Assembly (NCBI GenBank): GCA_047974745.1
Contig: JBKECO010000031.1
Location: 1 to 64,000, forward strand
Direction of reading: 5' to 3'
DNA length: 64,000 nucleotides
From: JBKECO01 sp047974745
GTDB lineage: Bacteria; Bacillota; Clostridia; Lachnospirales; Lachnospiraceae
The position numbers were made by a program, and so were the translations under genes. Under the pieces are notes generated by a model, which worked only from the letters and a program-made list of their open reading frames with translations, had not been told where the DNA came from and did no database searches. Of this stretch, positions 35,144 to 44,000 are shown piece after piece. Position 1 is the first letter of the stretch. Every line of letters begins with the position of its first letter.

Positions 35144-35312
35144 ATTGATTACAGTGTCAAAAGTGTTTTACCATGTCATGCTCGCATGTAAGTGGTAACA
35201 ACACTTTATGACACGCCCCACAATGAGGATGAAATGGGGCAGCTGCCCCATGAGAATCCGAATTGGGGGGAGGATTGTGGGAGTGCAAAGCACGAAACAA
35301 TCCGTAATCAAT
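35144..35312. repeat. Dyad-rich element bounded by 9-bp inverted repeats
   Basis: ATTGATTAC (35144-35152) and GTAATCAAT (35304-35312) are exact inverted termini. Inside are a hairpin with arms 35154-35173 and 35193-35214 (20 bp with two single-base bulges, loop closed by CATG-CTCG-CATG), the perfect palindrome ATGGGGCAGCTGCCCCAT (35234-35251), and CCCACAAT/ATTGTGGG (35217-35224, 35274-35281) enclosing that palindrome. GTTTTACCA occurs at 35165 and again at 35331. No reading frame is present. It could be a small non-autonomous repeat or a structured RNA. Confidence 0.7.
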
Positions 35313-35351
35313 AAAGAAATGGGGCGGCATGTTTTACCACCTTAACCAATA

Positions 35352-36959
35352 TTATAATAATGGCTGCCTCTTATCCGTGTACATCATCATATCTGCCTGA
35401 TGTATTACTTCATAAATACTGGAATCCTCGACGCGCCCTGTAGCGTATCCAATTGCGATATGACCCAAAAAGCAATAGTCCTCAGATTCAACAATAATCT
35501 TTGCTTTTCTGATTTTTGACAGGATACATTGCTTTTCCTTCTCAGTGAGGTGCTCACAAAATACACAGAATTCATCTCCGCCGATCCGGTAGATCTTGTG
35601 ATCAAAATAGAAACTGGAGCGAATGATCTCTCCTGCTCTTTTTATATAGGTATCACCCTCTGTATGACCAATATTGTCATTGCAGTATTTCAAATGATTC
35701 AGATCCATCATGAACACAGTGACTGCTGTCAAATCCTGATTCTCATATTTTCTAAGATCCCTGTTAAAAGCAGTTCGATTCAATAGATCTGTCATAGAAT
35801 CGGTAAATGCCAGATTTTGGAAGCTGTCAGCTTTATTGGCCAGTCGAACATAGGAAACTGCATCGCTGGATATCAAAAATCCCATGATAATAATGTAGAC
35901 AAAATATGTAATTCGTCCGAATCGATTTCTATCCTCCAACGTCCAGTACAGTAAAATGATATCAATTATAAAGCCAAGTACCATGAAGCCCGTCAGACTT
36001 AAGTAGAGTATGTGTTTTTGATCCAAAAGCCGATTCTTGATTTCACGAAAAAATTCACACATGATATATAGGGTAAAAAGAATCATTACTATGTGAATAT
36101 AGAACAAAGACTCGTGATAATCCACTTCATTTGCAATCTGCAAAAGAGTACTAAAAATCAAAAGGGAAAGAATGATCCCGATAAACACATCCCAGATCTT
36201 TGATGCCCTGTTTGCGAACATCATTCTGATATAGGAGATCCACGCAATAAAGGTAAGGTACATCAACTGACCGGCAGTGTAATCCACGATCAGATTGTTA
36301 GATATCATGATCCTGGTAAAATCCAGCTTGCACAACGACCACACTCCGATCATTATGGAAAAAACAGAAAGAAGCAGCAGCTCATTGTTTTTTTTTGGTT
36401 CCGCCTTCCATAGCAGAAACCAGTAAAAAAGCAATCCCAGACCTGTCATGATCGTCAGAAAATTGATTATCATCGATGCATGGTCACGGCTGAATAAATA
36501 AGCGGTGATCTGCTGCACTTCACCTACAAGGATCTCATCAGTCATTTTCGAGACTCCCAAATGAGGATAGATATCCTGCAGCAATATCGTGATCGGTCTG
36601 CCCAAATCAGTCGGCAAGATCGTGATATAGTTCCATCGAGTTCCTGTGGTATGACCAAACAGATTATTGCCAGGACGAAGCTCACACAGAATATGGTTCT
36701 CTGTGTATACTGTCAGTATCTGATTCTGTGTCCTGACTGCCATGATTATCAGATCTGTTGGCTGGTCCGGGATTTCAAATACGATCTGAACCTCATTCTC
36801 TGACGGATAAGACATTGTATATTCCGTCACTTCCTGAAATCCATCCCAGTTAAAGATCGCAGTATTTTCATGATTACCAACCCGAAGACCAACAAGAAAA
36901 ATCAGTAATGAAGACAAAGCTACAGCAAATAGAATTCCAGCTGTAAAAATTCGATTCAT
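35352..36959 (-). CDS. Membrane diguanylate cyclase with 7TM sensor region
   Basis: The 535-aa protein has a signal-anchor helix (residues 5-27), an extracytoplasmic beta-rich domain (about 28-165), about seven further hydrophobic helices (about 168-375) in the manner of 7TMR-DISM sensors, and a GGDEF domain (about 390-530) with the canonical RIGGDEF and MMDLNHLKYCNDNIGHTEGD. The inhibitory RxxD site upstream of GGDEF is absent. GGAGG lies 7 nt before the ATG. No phosphodiesterase is in the window. Confidence 0.9.
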   Translation of the reverse strand: MNRIFTAGILFAVALSSLLIFLVGLRVGNHENTAIFNWDGFQEVTEYTMSYPSENEVQIVFEIPDQPTDLIIMAVRTQNQILTVYTENHILCELRPGNNLFGHTTGTRWNYITILPTDLGRPITILLQDIYPHLGVSKMTDEILVGEVQQITAYLFSRDHASMIINFLTIMTGLGLLFYWFLLWKAEPKKNNELLLLSVFSIMIGVWSLCKLDFTRIMISNNLIVDYTAGQLMYLTFIAWISYIRMMFANRASKIWDVFIGIILSLLIFSTLLQIANEVDYHESLFYIHIVMILFTLYIMCEFFREIKNRLLDQKHILYLSLTGFMVLGFIIDIILLYWTLEDRNRFGRITYFVYIIIMGFLISSDAVSYVRLANKADSFQNLAFTDSMTDLLNRTAFNRDLRKYENQDLTAVTVFMMDLNHLKYCNDNIGHTEGDTYIKRAGEIIRSSFYFDHKIYRIGGDEFCVFCEHLTEKEKQCILSKIRKAKIIVESEDYCFLGHIAIGYATGRVEDSSIYEVIHQADMMMYTDKRQPLL

Positions 36960-37007
36960 TACATCACCTCCCCCTTGTGATCATGAACATATATTAGGTA
37001 AGTAAAT

Positions 37008-37952
37008 TCAGAGCATCTTTAACTTCCTTAAAATAATAATAACTAACACGCAAATAATTGCAGCCAGAGCACATATGATTAAAAATCCGTATGGTACGTT
37101 GGCTAGTGGTACCCATTTTGAGGCAACATTCATCCCATAAAGTCCGGAGATGACGGTCGGGATAGCCATGACCAGTGTAATGGAGGTTAGGAATTTCATG
37201 ATATCATTCATACGGTTATTAATCATACTCGATACAAGATCTCTGGTTCCGTGAATGATATCCCGATAAATATTCGTCATCTCGATGGCCTGTCGATTCT
37301 CGACGATCACATCATCCAACAGCTCTTTGTCCTCCGGGTAGAGTTCGATTCTCTCATAGCGGGTCAAACGCTCAAGAACGATGCTGTTCGCACTTAACGA
37401 AGTCGCAAAGTAAACAAGGTTCGTATCCAGCTCATGCAGATTGATCAAATCAGAATCCTCTGTTATATCCGTTCCGACTCTTTTCTCGATCTCACTTCTC
37501 TTCTTATCGATCACTCGCAGAAATGCCTGATATAGATTTGTCGTACGAAGCAGGATCTGATACACAAACCGCATCTTCTTCTTCGTACTAAATCCTCGCA
37601 TCCTGTTATTGGAAAAGTAATTTAATATAATGGTGTCATCACCACAAACAGTAATGATCGCATTGCGCACTAATAGAATGCCTAATGGCATTGTTGTATA
37701 AGCTCTTTGTTCATTTCTGATTTCTTCAAAAGGAATATCTACCAAGATCAGGGTATACCCTTCTTCCATCTGAACACGGGAGCTTTCCTCTTCATCGAGC
37801 GCAGCCCTAAGGTCGGCTATATCGATATCATAATATTTTGCGACTTCTGTCAGTTCTTCCATACTGGGAGAGATCATATTGATCCAGACATCAGGCTCAA
37901 AGCCCTCTTTTTCTTCAATAGCGCCGCTTTCTGTTTTATAAATCGTTCTCAT
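37008..37952 (-). CDS. corA: CorA-type magnesium/divalent cation transporter
   Basis: CorA is a pentameric inner-membrane channel for Mg2+ and related ions. The signature GMN is in SGLYGMNV (about residues 271-278), between the two C-terminal helices; a large cytoplasmic N-terminal domain precedes it. Length 314 aa is standard. GGAGG lies 7 nt before the ATG. It is divergent from the Crp/Fnr gene. Confidence 0.94.
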   Translation of the reverse strand: MRTIYKTESGAIEEKEGFEPDVWINMISPSMEELTEVAKYYDIDIADLRAALDEEESSRVQMEEGYTLILVDIPFEEIRNEQRAYTTMPLGILLVRNAIITVCGDDTIILNYFSNNRMRGFSTKKKMRFVYQILLRTTNLYQAFLRVIDKKRSEIEKRVGTDITEDSDLINLHELDTNLVYFATSLSANSIVLERLTRYERIELYPEDKELLDDVIVENRQAIEMTNIYRDIIHGTRDLVSSMINNRMNDIMKFLTSITLVMAIPTVISGLYGMNVASKWVPLANVPYGFLIICALAAIICVLVIIILRKLKML

Positions 37953-38060
37953 TCTTGCGCCTCCGAGATCCTTATATCATACTTATCTATGATTATATCA
38001 AGACTATTCTTTTTTTACTAGTACAATGTAGAAATCACTGTAGACGATTCTGGTTACTGC

Positions 38061-38089
38061 TTGTAGAATTCATGGATCAGGAGTATGAT
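38061..38089 (+). promoter_or_regulatory. Promoter for the Crp/Fnr-family gene
   Basis: TTGTAG, 17 nt, TATGAT, about 33 nt before the start codon. Confidence 0.5.
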
Positions 38090-38121
38090 AATAAAATACT
38101 GGAACAAAAAAGGAGTTTTTT

Positions 38122-38808
38122 ATGATTACAGAGGAAATTACACAGATTTTGACAGAAAAGTTGAATTTTTGGGATAAACTGACAAATAACCAGAAAGCCA
38201 GACTGATCGACAGTACCATGGTCTTTAAATATGAAAAAGGCAGAGCTCTGCACTTTGGTGATTTTGATTGTGTCGGTGTACTGATCGTCAAAGAAGGAAT
38301 CATGAGAACCTATATTACCTCGGAAGAAGGTCGTGAAGCTACCTTGTACCGACTCGATCGGGGTGATATCTGCATTTTATCTGCATCTTGTATCCTGCAG
38401 ACCATCAGCTTTGATGTCTCGATCGATGCCGAAACCGATTGTGAAGTCATACAGATATCCACTTCCACCTTTGCAAAAATTGCAGAAGAAAATATATATG
38501 CTGAGTTGTTTTCTTACCGGCTTGCAACAGAGCGGTTTTCTGATGTCATGTGGGCAATGCAGCAGCTGTTATTTACCAGTATTGACAAGAGACTTGCGGC
38601 TTTCCTGATCGATGAGAGTACAAAAAATCACTCCCCGAGCATCCTGATGACGCATGAACAGATCGCAAAAAATCTTGGAACTGCCCGAGAAGTGATTTCT
38701 CGTATGTTAAAACAATTTTCTCACAAAGGATATGTATCCTTGTTTCGTGGTGGTATCACCATCGTAGATAAACAGGCATTGAAAAATACTGTTCTACATT
38801 TGAACTGA
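38122..38808 (+). CDS. Crp/Fnr family transcriptional regulator
   Basis: The 228-aa protein has an N-terminal cNMP-binding-like beta barrel (about residues 15-125) and a C-terminal winged helix with the recognition helix in THEQIAKNLGTAREVISRMLKQF (quoted in parts; about 178-200). No FNR-type cysteine cluster is visible at the N terminus; Cys residues occur at about 53, 94, 100 and 114. GGAG precedes the ATG. It converges on the CoA-disulfide reductase gene, a pairing that suggests sulfur or redox sensing. Two CRP-like palindromes nearby are candidate targets. Confidence 0.9.
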   Translation: MITEEITQILTEKLNFWDKLTNNQKARLIDSTMVFKYEKGRALHFGDFDCVGVLIVKEGIMRTYITSEEGREATLYRLDRGDICILSASCILQTISFDVSIDAETDCEVIQISTSTFAKIAEENIYAELFSYRLATERFSDVMWAMQQLLFTSIDKRLAAFLIDESTKNHSPSILMTHEQIAKNLGTAREVISRMLKQFSHKGYVSLFRGGITIVDKQALKNTVLHLN

Positions 38809-38824
38809 ACCCATAGGAATTCAA

Positions 38825-38861
38825 CTTATATCTATTGACCTTATATCTATTGATCTTATAT
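38825..38861. repeat. Short tandem repeat at the 3' end of the CoA-disulfide reductase gene
   Basis: The 15-nt unit CTTATATCTATTGA(C/T) occurs twice and a third partial copy (CTTATAT) covers the stop codon of the gene at 38856. Confidence 0.9.
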
Positions 38862-41360
38862 AAACAGATTTACATTTGACTCTTCCGCATCTCCCAGATA
38901 GGAGGCAACGCCTGCATATTCTACTCCATCCAGCAGTTCTTCTTTTGTGATTCCCATAATATCCATGGACATTGTACATGCTATGAGCTTAACGCCATTG
39001 TCCATGGCCTTTTTCATGAGTTCTTCCAGTGAATCGACATTCTTATCATTCATGACCTTTTTCATCATGGCCGTTCCCATTCCACTCATATTCATTTTAG
39101 AGAGCTTCAGCTTCTTGCTTCCCTTAGGCATCATCCCACCGAACATGGAATCGATCAGTGATTTTTTCACTTTTGGACCATCGCTCTTACGAAGAATGTT
39201 CAGTCCCCAGAAAGTAAAGAACAACGTGACCTTTCTTCCCATTGCAGCAGCACCATTCGCAATAATAAATGCAGCAAGCGCCTTGTCAAAATCCCCGCTG
39301 AATACAACGATCGTCTTGCCATCAGGCAGTGCTGTCAAGGTGCCTTCATTGATATCACAATCTTCAGAACCCTTTTTAATAAATACGATATTCTCTTTAT
39401 TTTTACGCTCGACTCTCAGAAGTGTATTTCCTGTTCTTCTGCACCAGGAATCTACATCTGCTGCAAATCCCATATCCGTTGCTGAGACTTGCAGAACCTC
39501 ATTTTCTTCCATTTCACAGATCGCTTCATGTACCTTCATAATTGGACCAGGGCACTGGAGGCCGCTGCAGTCGAGAATACGGATCTCCTTACTGCTGATA
39601 ATATTGCTTCCAGAATTCTCGGACTCTGCTTTGTGTGCTATCATGATCTCTTTCTCCTGATATCCTTGTTTCTTCTTATCAAAATGGTGCATTGACTTAT
39701 AGAATGAGGTTCCGCCGGAAAGTACCTTCACATGCTCGAATCCTCTTTGTATCAGTATTCTGGCCGCATTATAAGAGCGAACACCTACTGCACAATATAC
39801 AACGATCGTTTTGCCAGAATCCAGTTCTCCAATCCTGTCCCGAAGCTGTCCGAGCGGGATGTGAACGGAATTTGGAATGGAATATACCATCCGTTCCATC
39901 TCTTCCGTGATATCCAGTATTATCAGATCATTGACTTTGAATGGATCTTTGCTCCACTCATCCATTTCATCCCATTCCATAAAACTCACGAGACCGTTCA
40001 GTACATTTTCTGCCACGAAACCAAGCATGTTTACAGGATCCTTCGCTGATGAGAAGGGTGGTGCATAGGCCAGCTCCAGATCTTTGAGATCGGATACCGT
40101 TCCATTCAGTCGCATTGTCGTTGCAATTGTATCAATTCGTTTGTCTACACCCTCCTGACCGACGATCTGAGCCCCATAAATGGTCTTGTCCTCATCAAAG
40201 ATCAGCTTTAGTGTGACCGGTACTGCTCCGGGATAATAACCGGCATGAGACTTCTGATTGATTAAAATCGTGAAATAGTCCCTATCTTTTTTCTTTCCCA
40301 TTGCAGCCAACTGCTTCTCATTGAGTCCTACCGACGCCACATCCAGATCAAATACTTTTGCCACTGCGGTTCCTAGTGATCCTTTATAACTGACTGTTGT
40401 ATCACCAGTTAGAATGTCTGCTAGTATCCTGGCCTGCTTATTTGCCGGTCCGGCAAGGGGAATCATCGTTTTCTCTTTCGTAACGTATTGATCGACTTCT
40501 ATTACGTCTCCAACTGCATAAACACTCTTGGCAGATGTTTCAAAATGCTTGTTGACAATGATACCGCCTCTGCTGTTGCGTGCAATTCCTGCGTCTGTGG
40601 CAAGTTCACTATTTGGCTTGACTCCAATTGCCAGTACGATCAGATCAGAACGTAAGGAATGACCGCTTGTCAGCTCGATTTTTGTCATATCATTTTCATG
40701 GGTGAACGAAGCGACTCCATCACCAAGGATAAGATCGACTTTGTTCTGCCGCATGTTTTCATGCAATAGATTTGCCATTTCGAAATCAACTGGAGCCATG
40801 ACCTGGTTCTGCATTTCAATGAGGGTCACTTTCAAACCTAATTCATGGAGATTCTCTGCCATCTCAAGCCCAATAAATCCACCACCTACAATAGCAGCAG
40901 ATTTCAAATTGTGTTCACTGATATATTTTTTAATTCGGTCTGTATCGGGTACTGTCCAGACAGTAAATACATTTTCCGCATCTATACCAGGAATGTTTGG
41001 TCTGATCGGTGCTGATCCTGTTGCAATAACAAGATAATCATAGGCCTCTTCATAGGATTCCTGTGTCTTTTTATTTTGGACAATGACCTTTTTCTCATCC
41101 GGAAGTATTTTCGTCACTTCACTGAGCACTCTGACATCAATATTGAATTTCTTCTTCATTGCCTCAGGGGTCTGCAGCAATAATGCATCTCTGCTTTTTA
41201 TAACATCACCAACAAAATAGGGAAGTCCGCAGTTTGCATAGGAGATATATTCCCCCTTCTCAAACATAATGATTTCCATCGACTCATCTTTTCTTCTGAG
41301 TCGAGCTGCAGTGGTCGCTCCACCAGCAACACCGCCAATAATGATCGTCTTTTTACTCAT
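38856..41360 (-). CDS. CoA-disulfide reductase fused to rhodanese, TusA and DsrE-like domains
   Basis: Four functional parts lie in one 834-aa chain. Residues 1-450 form a flavin disulfide reductase with GGVAGGATTAARLRR, the active Cys in YANCGLPYFVGD (C44), the NADH motif IVGGGFIGLEMAENL and a dimerisation domain. About 460-555 is a rhodanese with Cys in VVYCAVGVRS. About 590-665 is TusA-like (LDCSGLQCPGPIMKV, with the Cys-Pro-Gly-Pro signature). About 675-834 is a DsrE/DsrF-like domain (FFTFWGLNILRK, ACTMSMDIMGI). This suits reduction of CoA disulfide or persulfide with sulfane-sulfur transfer within the chain. The gene has a CRP-like palindrome upstream. Confidence 0.93.
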   Translation of the reverse strand: MSKKTIIIGGVAGGATTAARLRRKDESMEIIMFEKGEYISYANCGLPYFVGDVIKSRDALLLQTPEAMKKKFNIDVRVLSEVTKILPDEKKVIVQNKKTQESYEEAYDYLVIATGSAPIRPNIPGIDAENVFTVWTVPDTDRIKKYISEHNLKSAAIVGGGFIGLEMAENLHELGLKVTLIEMQNQVMAPVDFEMANLLHENMRQNKVDLILGDGVASFTHENDMTKIELTSGHSLRSDLIVLAIGVKPNSELATDAGIARNSRGGIIVNKHFETSAKSVYAVGDVIEVDQYVTKEKTMIPLAGPANKQARILADILTGDTTVSYKGSLGTAVAKVFDLDVASVGLNEKQLAAMGKKKDRDYFTILINQKSHAGYYPGAVPVTLKLIFDEDKTIYGAQIVGQEGVDKRIDTIATTMRLNGTVSDLKDLELAYAPPFSSAKDPVNMLGFVAENVLNGLVSFMEWDEMDEWSKDPFKVNDLIILDITEEMERMVYSIPNSVHIPLGQLRDRIGELDSGKTIVVYCAVGVRSYNAARILIQRGFEHVKVLSGGTSFYKSMHHFDKKKQGYQEKEIMIAHKAESENSGSNIISSKEIRILDCSGLQCPGPIMKVHEAICEMEENEVLQVSATDMGFAADVDSWCRRTGNTLLRVERKNKENIVFIKKGSEDCDINEGTLTALPDGKTIVVFSGDFDKALAAFIIANGAAAMGRKVTLFFTFWGLNILRKSDGPKVKKSLIDSMFGGMMPKGSKKLKLSKMNMSGMGTAMMKKVMNDKNVDSLEELMKKAMDNGVKLIACTMSMDIMGITKEELLDGVEYAGVASYLGDAEESNVNLFI

Positions 41361-41477
41361 TTCTACTCCTTTAATCCCTTTTATCTGTATTGTTAAATCT
41401 TTGTCAATCCTGCCTGCGATTCTACATTTTGTTTTTTACAACACAAATGATGGGTTGTGGCAGGAATATCCTTACCT

Positions 41478-41519
41478 ATCATACAGAAAAAACGGCAGTA
41501 CTTCTGTGACATTATCACA
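41478..41519 (-). promoter_or_regulatory. Candidate promoter and CRP/FNR-like operator of the CoA-disulfide reductase gene
   Basis: The plus strand reads TGTGACATTATCACA at 41505-41519 (TGTGA-N5-TCACA). On the minus strand a candidate -10 box TATGAT begins at 41483, 29 nt from the palindrome centre, which places the site near -41, the class II activator position. There is no good -35 box, as expected for an activated promoter. A second possible promoter with TTGACA lies closer to the gene (41402-41407). Confidence 0.5.
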
Positions 41520-41526
41520 TTGATCC

Positions 41527-42942
41527 TTACAGGGAGTTTCCAACCGCTTCTTTCGCCAGTCTGTCCGCCACTTCATTTCCCTCCACGCCGGCATGTCCCT
41601 TTACTTTAACAAACCTGATATTAATCTTTTGCATCGCTTCCTGCATAAAGGAATAGTATTGCTTTGTTCCCTCTTTATTCCTCTTCCATCTGCCTGCGGC
41701 CCACTCTTCAATTCCCAGATAATCATAATAGATCGTCAGATCAGAAAGGCCAAGCTCGATCGCTTTTTCTACCGCTGCCATACTTGCGCATATTTCACCT
41801 GCAACATTGCGCATCGTGGCCATTTCTTCATCCTGTCCTGATCCCTGTAGGGTCTCTCGGATTCCATCATGAACTAGAATCCCACCATAACCATATATTT
41901 TATTCTTTGCATGATAGGAACCATCTACAAAGGCATAATTTATAGGATAGGTCTCTGCTGCCTCTTCCTTATGCTCATCTGCAGGGATATCTGCCTCTAG
42001 GATTAGCTTATGCAGTACTGCTGCAGATTTCTGCAATTTGATTTGTTCTTCTTCATTCAGCGAAATCGGAACTTTTTTCTCCATTCCCCGTTTTCCAATG
42101 ATCGCCGGAAGACTTAGCACAACATCCTCAATACCATATTCACCATGCATCAGTCCCGAAACAGGAAGAATCGACTTTTCATCCCTCATGATGGCTTCAC
42201 AAATGCGCTTTACCGCCATTGCGATTCCATAATAGGTCGCATGTTTTTTCGAAATAATATCATAGGCACTGTTCTTTACTGTGGATGCGATCAGATCCGT
42301 TGCCTCATCGTGTTCGAAGAAACCTCTCATCTCGCAAAAATCATCCAGTTTGATGCCGGACACATTTGCGCTGCTCCAGGCAGCGATCTCACTATCGCCA
42401 TGTTCACCGATGATAAAAGCATGGACGCTCCTGCTGTCAACCTTGAGTCGCTCTCCCAAAGCATATTTTAACCTTGCAGTATCAAGAACGGTGCCTGAAC
42501 CTATTACTCTCTCTTCCGGAAAGCCACTTAGTTTAAGCGCTACGTAAGTGAGTATATCCACAGGATTTGAAACGATTAGTAAAATACCTGCGCAATCTCT
42601 TTTCTTGATCTCAGGTATAATGCTTTTGAAAATAGAAATATTCTTATATACAAGATCCAGTCTGGTTTCTTCCGGTTTCTGATTTGCACCAGCGGTAATG
42701 ACAATGATCGCTGCATCAGCAATATCATCATAACTGCCGGCATAGATCTGCATCGGGCGGGCAAACGGGATTCCATGGCTTATATCAAGAGCTTCACCGA
42801 TCGCTCTGTTTTCATCTGCATCGATGAGAACCATTTCAGAGAACATTCCACTCTGCATCAGACTGAAGGCAGACGCAGAACCCACGAACCCACAGCCAAT
42901 GATAGCAACCTTTCTTAAATTAATATGCTTTTCCTTATTCAT
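41527..42942 (-). CDS. L-lactate dehydrogenase fused to RNase HI
   Basis: One uninterrupted 471-aa frame holds two whole enzymes. Residues 9-315 are an L-lactate dehydrogenase: NAD motif GCGFVG (16-21), D41, the lactate-type loop NQKPEETR with Q88 and R94, D154, R157 and the catalytic H181 in GEHGDSE. A linker rich in Glu and Ala (about 316-332) leads to an RNase HI domain (334-466) with all acidic residues: D340 (FVDGS), E383 (GEICA), D407 (YYDY) and D460 (NEVADRLA), plus H450. I start at the ATG at 42942, which has AAGGAGG 8 nt upstream. Desulfoferrodoxin lies upstream. Confidence 0.93.
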   Translation of the reverse strand: MNKEKHINLRKVAIIGCGFVGSASAFSLMQSGMFSEMVLIDADENRAIGEALDISHGIPFARPMQIYAGSYDDIADAAIIVITAGANQKPEETRLDLVYKNISIFKSIIPEIKKRDCAGILLIVSNPVDILTYVALKLSGFPEERVIGSGTVLDTARLKYALGERLKVDSRSVHAFIIGEHGDSEIAAWSSANVSGIKLDDFCEMRGFFEHDEATDLIASTVKNSAYDIISKKHATYYGIAMAVKRICEAIMRDEKSILPVSGLMHGEYGIEDVVLSLPAIIGKRGMEKKVPISLNEEEQIKLQKSAAVLHKLILEADIPADEHKEEAAETYPINYAFVDGSYHAKNKIYGYGGILVHDGIRETLQGSGQDEEMATMRNVAGEICASMAAVEKAIELGLSDLTIYYDYLGIEEWAAGRWKRNKEGTKQYYSFMQEAMQKINIRFVKVKGHAGVEGNEVADRLAKEAVGNSL

Positions 42943-42980
42943 ATGTATTTCCTCCTTGTATCCGTACTTCTCATGGATAG

Positions 42981-43010
42981 AAAAAGGGTGCACCAACTAC
43001 TGGAGCACCC
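42981..43010 (-). terminator. Terminator after the desulfoferrodoxin gene
   Basis: GGGTGC (42986-42991) and GCACCC (43005-43010) pair with an inner CCA/TGG, followed on the minus strand by TTTTT. It stands between the desulfoferrodoxin stop and the LDH-RNase HI start, and may work as a partial terminator because no separate promoter is obvious downstream of it. Confidence 0.75.
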
Positions 43011-43029
43011 AAAATCATCTGATTTTTCT

Positions 43030-43404
43030 CTATGATACTGATTTCCATAAACCGTGAAGGTTACAGTGTTCATAAGCAGCGATCAGTTCATCTGAATCTG
43101 TCAGAACAAATACTGCGACCGGTTCTTCACCTGGACTTAATGCTTTTCTTTGAACGCCCTCTTTCGTCTCGATTGAAATAAATTCAATATGATGTTCTTC
43201 GAGCATTGGATGAGCTACTTCCCCGACTTTGACTGTAACTGTGCTTCCATCTACTTCTACTACTGGTACATGCTTTTCCGTTGCTGCATCCGTTGTACCT
43301 GGAATCAGTTCTTTCATTGGTTGTCCACAACAGACAAGAGTGCTTTGAGAATCTTTTACAATTTCCACCATTCTTCCACATAGTTCGCATTTGTAATACG
43401 TCAT
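43030..43404 (-). CDS. dfx: Desulfoferrodoxin (superoxide reductase, 2Fe type)
   Basis: This cytoplasmic enzyme reduces superoxide to peroxide in anaerobes. Center I is a rubredoxin-like Fe(Cys)4 site made by C6, C9 (CELC) and the CC pair at 25-26. Center II, the catalytic site, has its ligands: His in EKHVPVVE, two His in HPMLEEHH, and the Cys and His of EHCNLHGLW. Length 124 aa is typical. AAGGAGG lies 7 nt before the ATG. Confidence 0.96.
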   Translation of the reverse strand: MTYYKCELCGRMVEIVKDSQSTLVCCGQPMKELIPGTTDAATEKHVPVVEVDGSTVTVKVGEVAHPMLEEHHIEFISIETKEGVQRKALSPGEEPVAVFVLTDSDELIAAYEHCNLHGLWKSVS

Positions 43405-43509
43405 TTTTTTCCTCCTTGTCCTTAATCCTATATTTTTACGTTTGGGTCAAAGTATTTTGCTTTATTATATCAGTAAGCATTTTGAAAAACAACTACCTGA
43501 TGCAGACAT

Positions 43510-43538
43510 TTGAAACCTTTTTTTGAATATGTTATACT
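43510..43538 (+). promoter_or_regulatory. Promoter for the DtxR/MntR-like gene
   Basis: TTGAAA, 17 nt, TATACT, about 43 nt before the start codon. Confidence 0.65.
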
Positions 43539-43580
43539 AACAACAGTTTGATATAACTCACAAAATATGAGGTGAATCTT

Positions 43581-43958
43581 ATGAACCATATTAATGAATC
43601 CGCAGAGAATTATCTTGAGACGATTCTCCTGCTCAGCAAACAGCTGCCGGTTGTTCGTTCCGTCGATATCGCCAATGAATTAGGGTTCAAAAAATCCAGC
43701 GTTAGTATCGCTATGAAAAATCTTCGAGAGAAAGAGCATATTACGGTTACCAATACAGGATTTATATATCTGACAGAGAAAGGTCTAGCGATTGCGGAGA
43801 TGATTTATGATCGCCATCAGGTGCTCTCATCGATGTTGATACGTCTTGGTGTCAATCAGGAAACAGCACTGGATGATGCATGCAGAATAGAACATCTGAT
43901 CAGCCAGGAAAGCTTTGATGCGATAAAAAAATACATGAAACAAATCAGCAGTATCTGA
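43581..43958 (+). CDS. DtxR/MntR family metal-dependent regulator
   Basis: The 125-aa protein has the family N-terminal winged helix (SAENYLETILLL, then VRSVDIANELGFKKSSVSIAMKNLREKEHI) and a metal-binding dimerisation region (LTEKGLAIAEMIYDRHQVLSSML, DACRIEHLIS). The residues H78 and E108/H109 stand where metal ligands of MntR lie. No SH3-like domain follows, as in MntR. I use the ATG at 43581 with GAGGTG 6 nt upstream. It is divergent from the desulfoferrodoxin gene, so it may link metal status to oxygen defence (inference). Confidence 0.88.
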   Translation: MNHINESAENYLETILLLSKQLPVVRSVDIANELGFKKSSVSIAMKNLREKEHITVTNTGFIYLTEKGLAIAEMIYDRHQVLSSMLIRLGVNQETALDDACRIEHLISQESFDAIKKYMKQISSI

Positions 43959-44000
43959 ATATCAGGCAATTCCTCAGATCTGTTTACACGAGGATAATAC

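Noticed and set aside
38947..39660. Plus-strand open frame of about 237 codons opposite the CoA-disulfide reductase
   Set aside because: It mirrors codon periodicity of the real gene and has no start signal.
41527..42942. LDH-RNase HI fusion as an assembly artefact
   Set aside because: The linker is in frame, codon use does not change and both domains are complete; raw reads would still be the final test.
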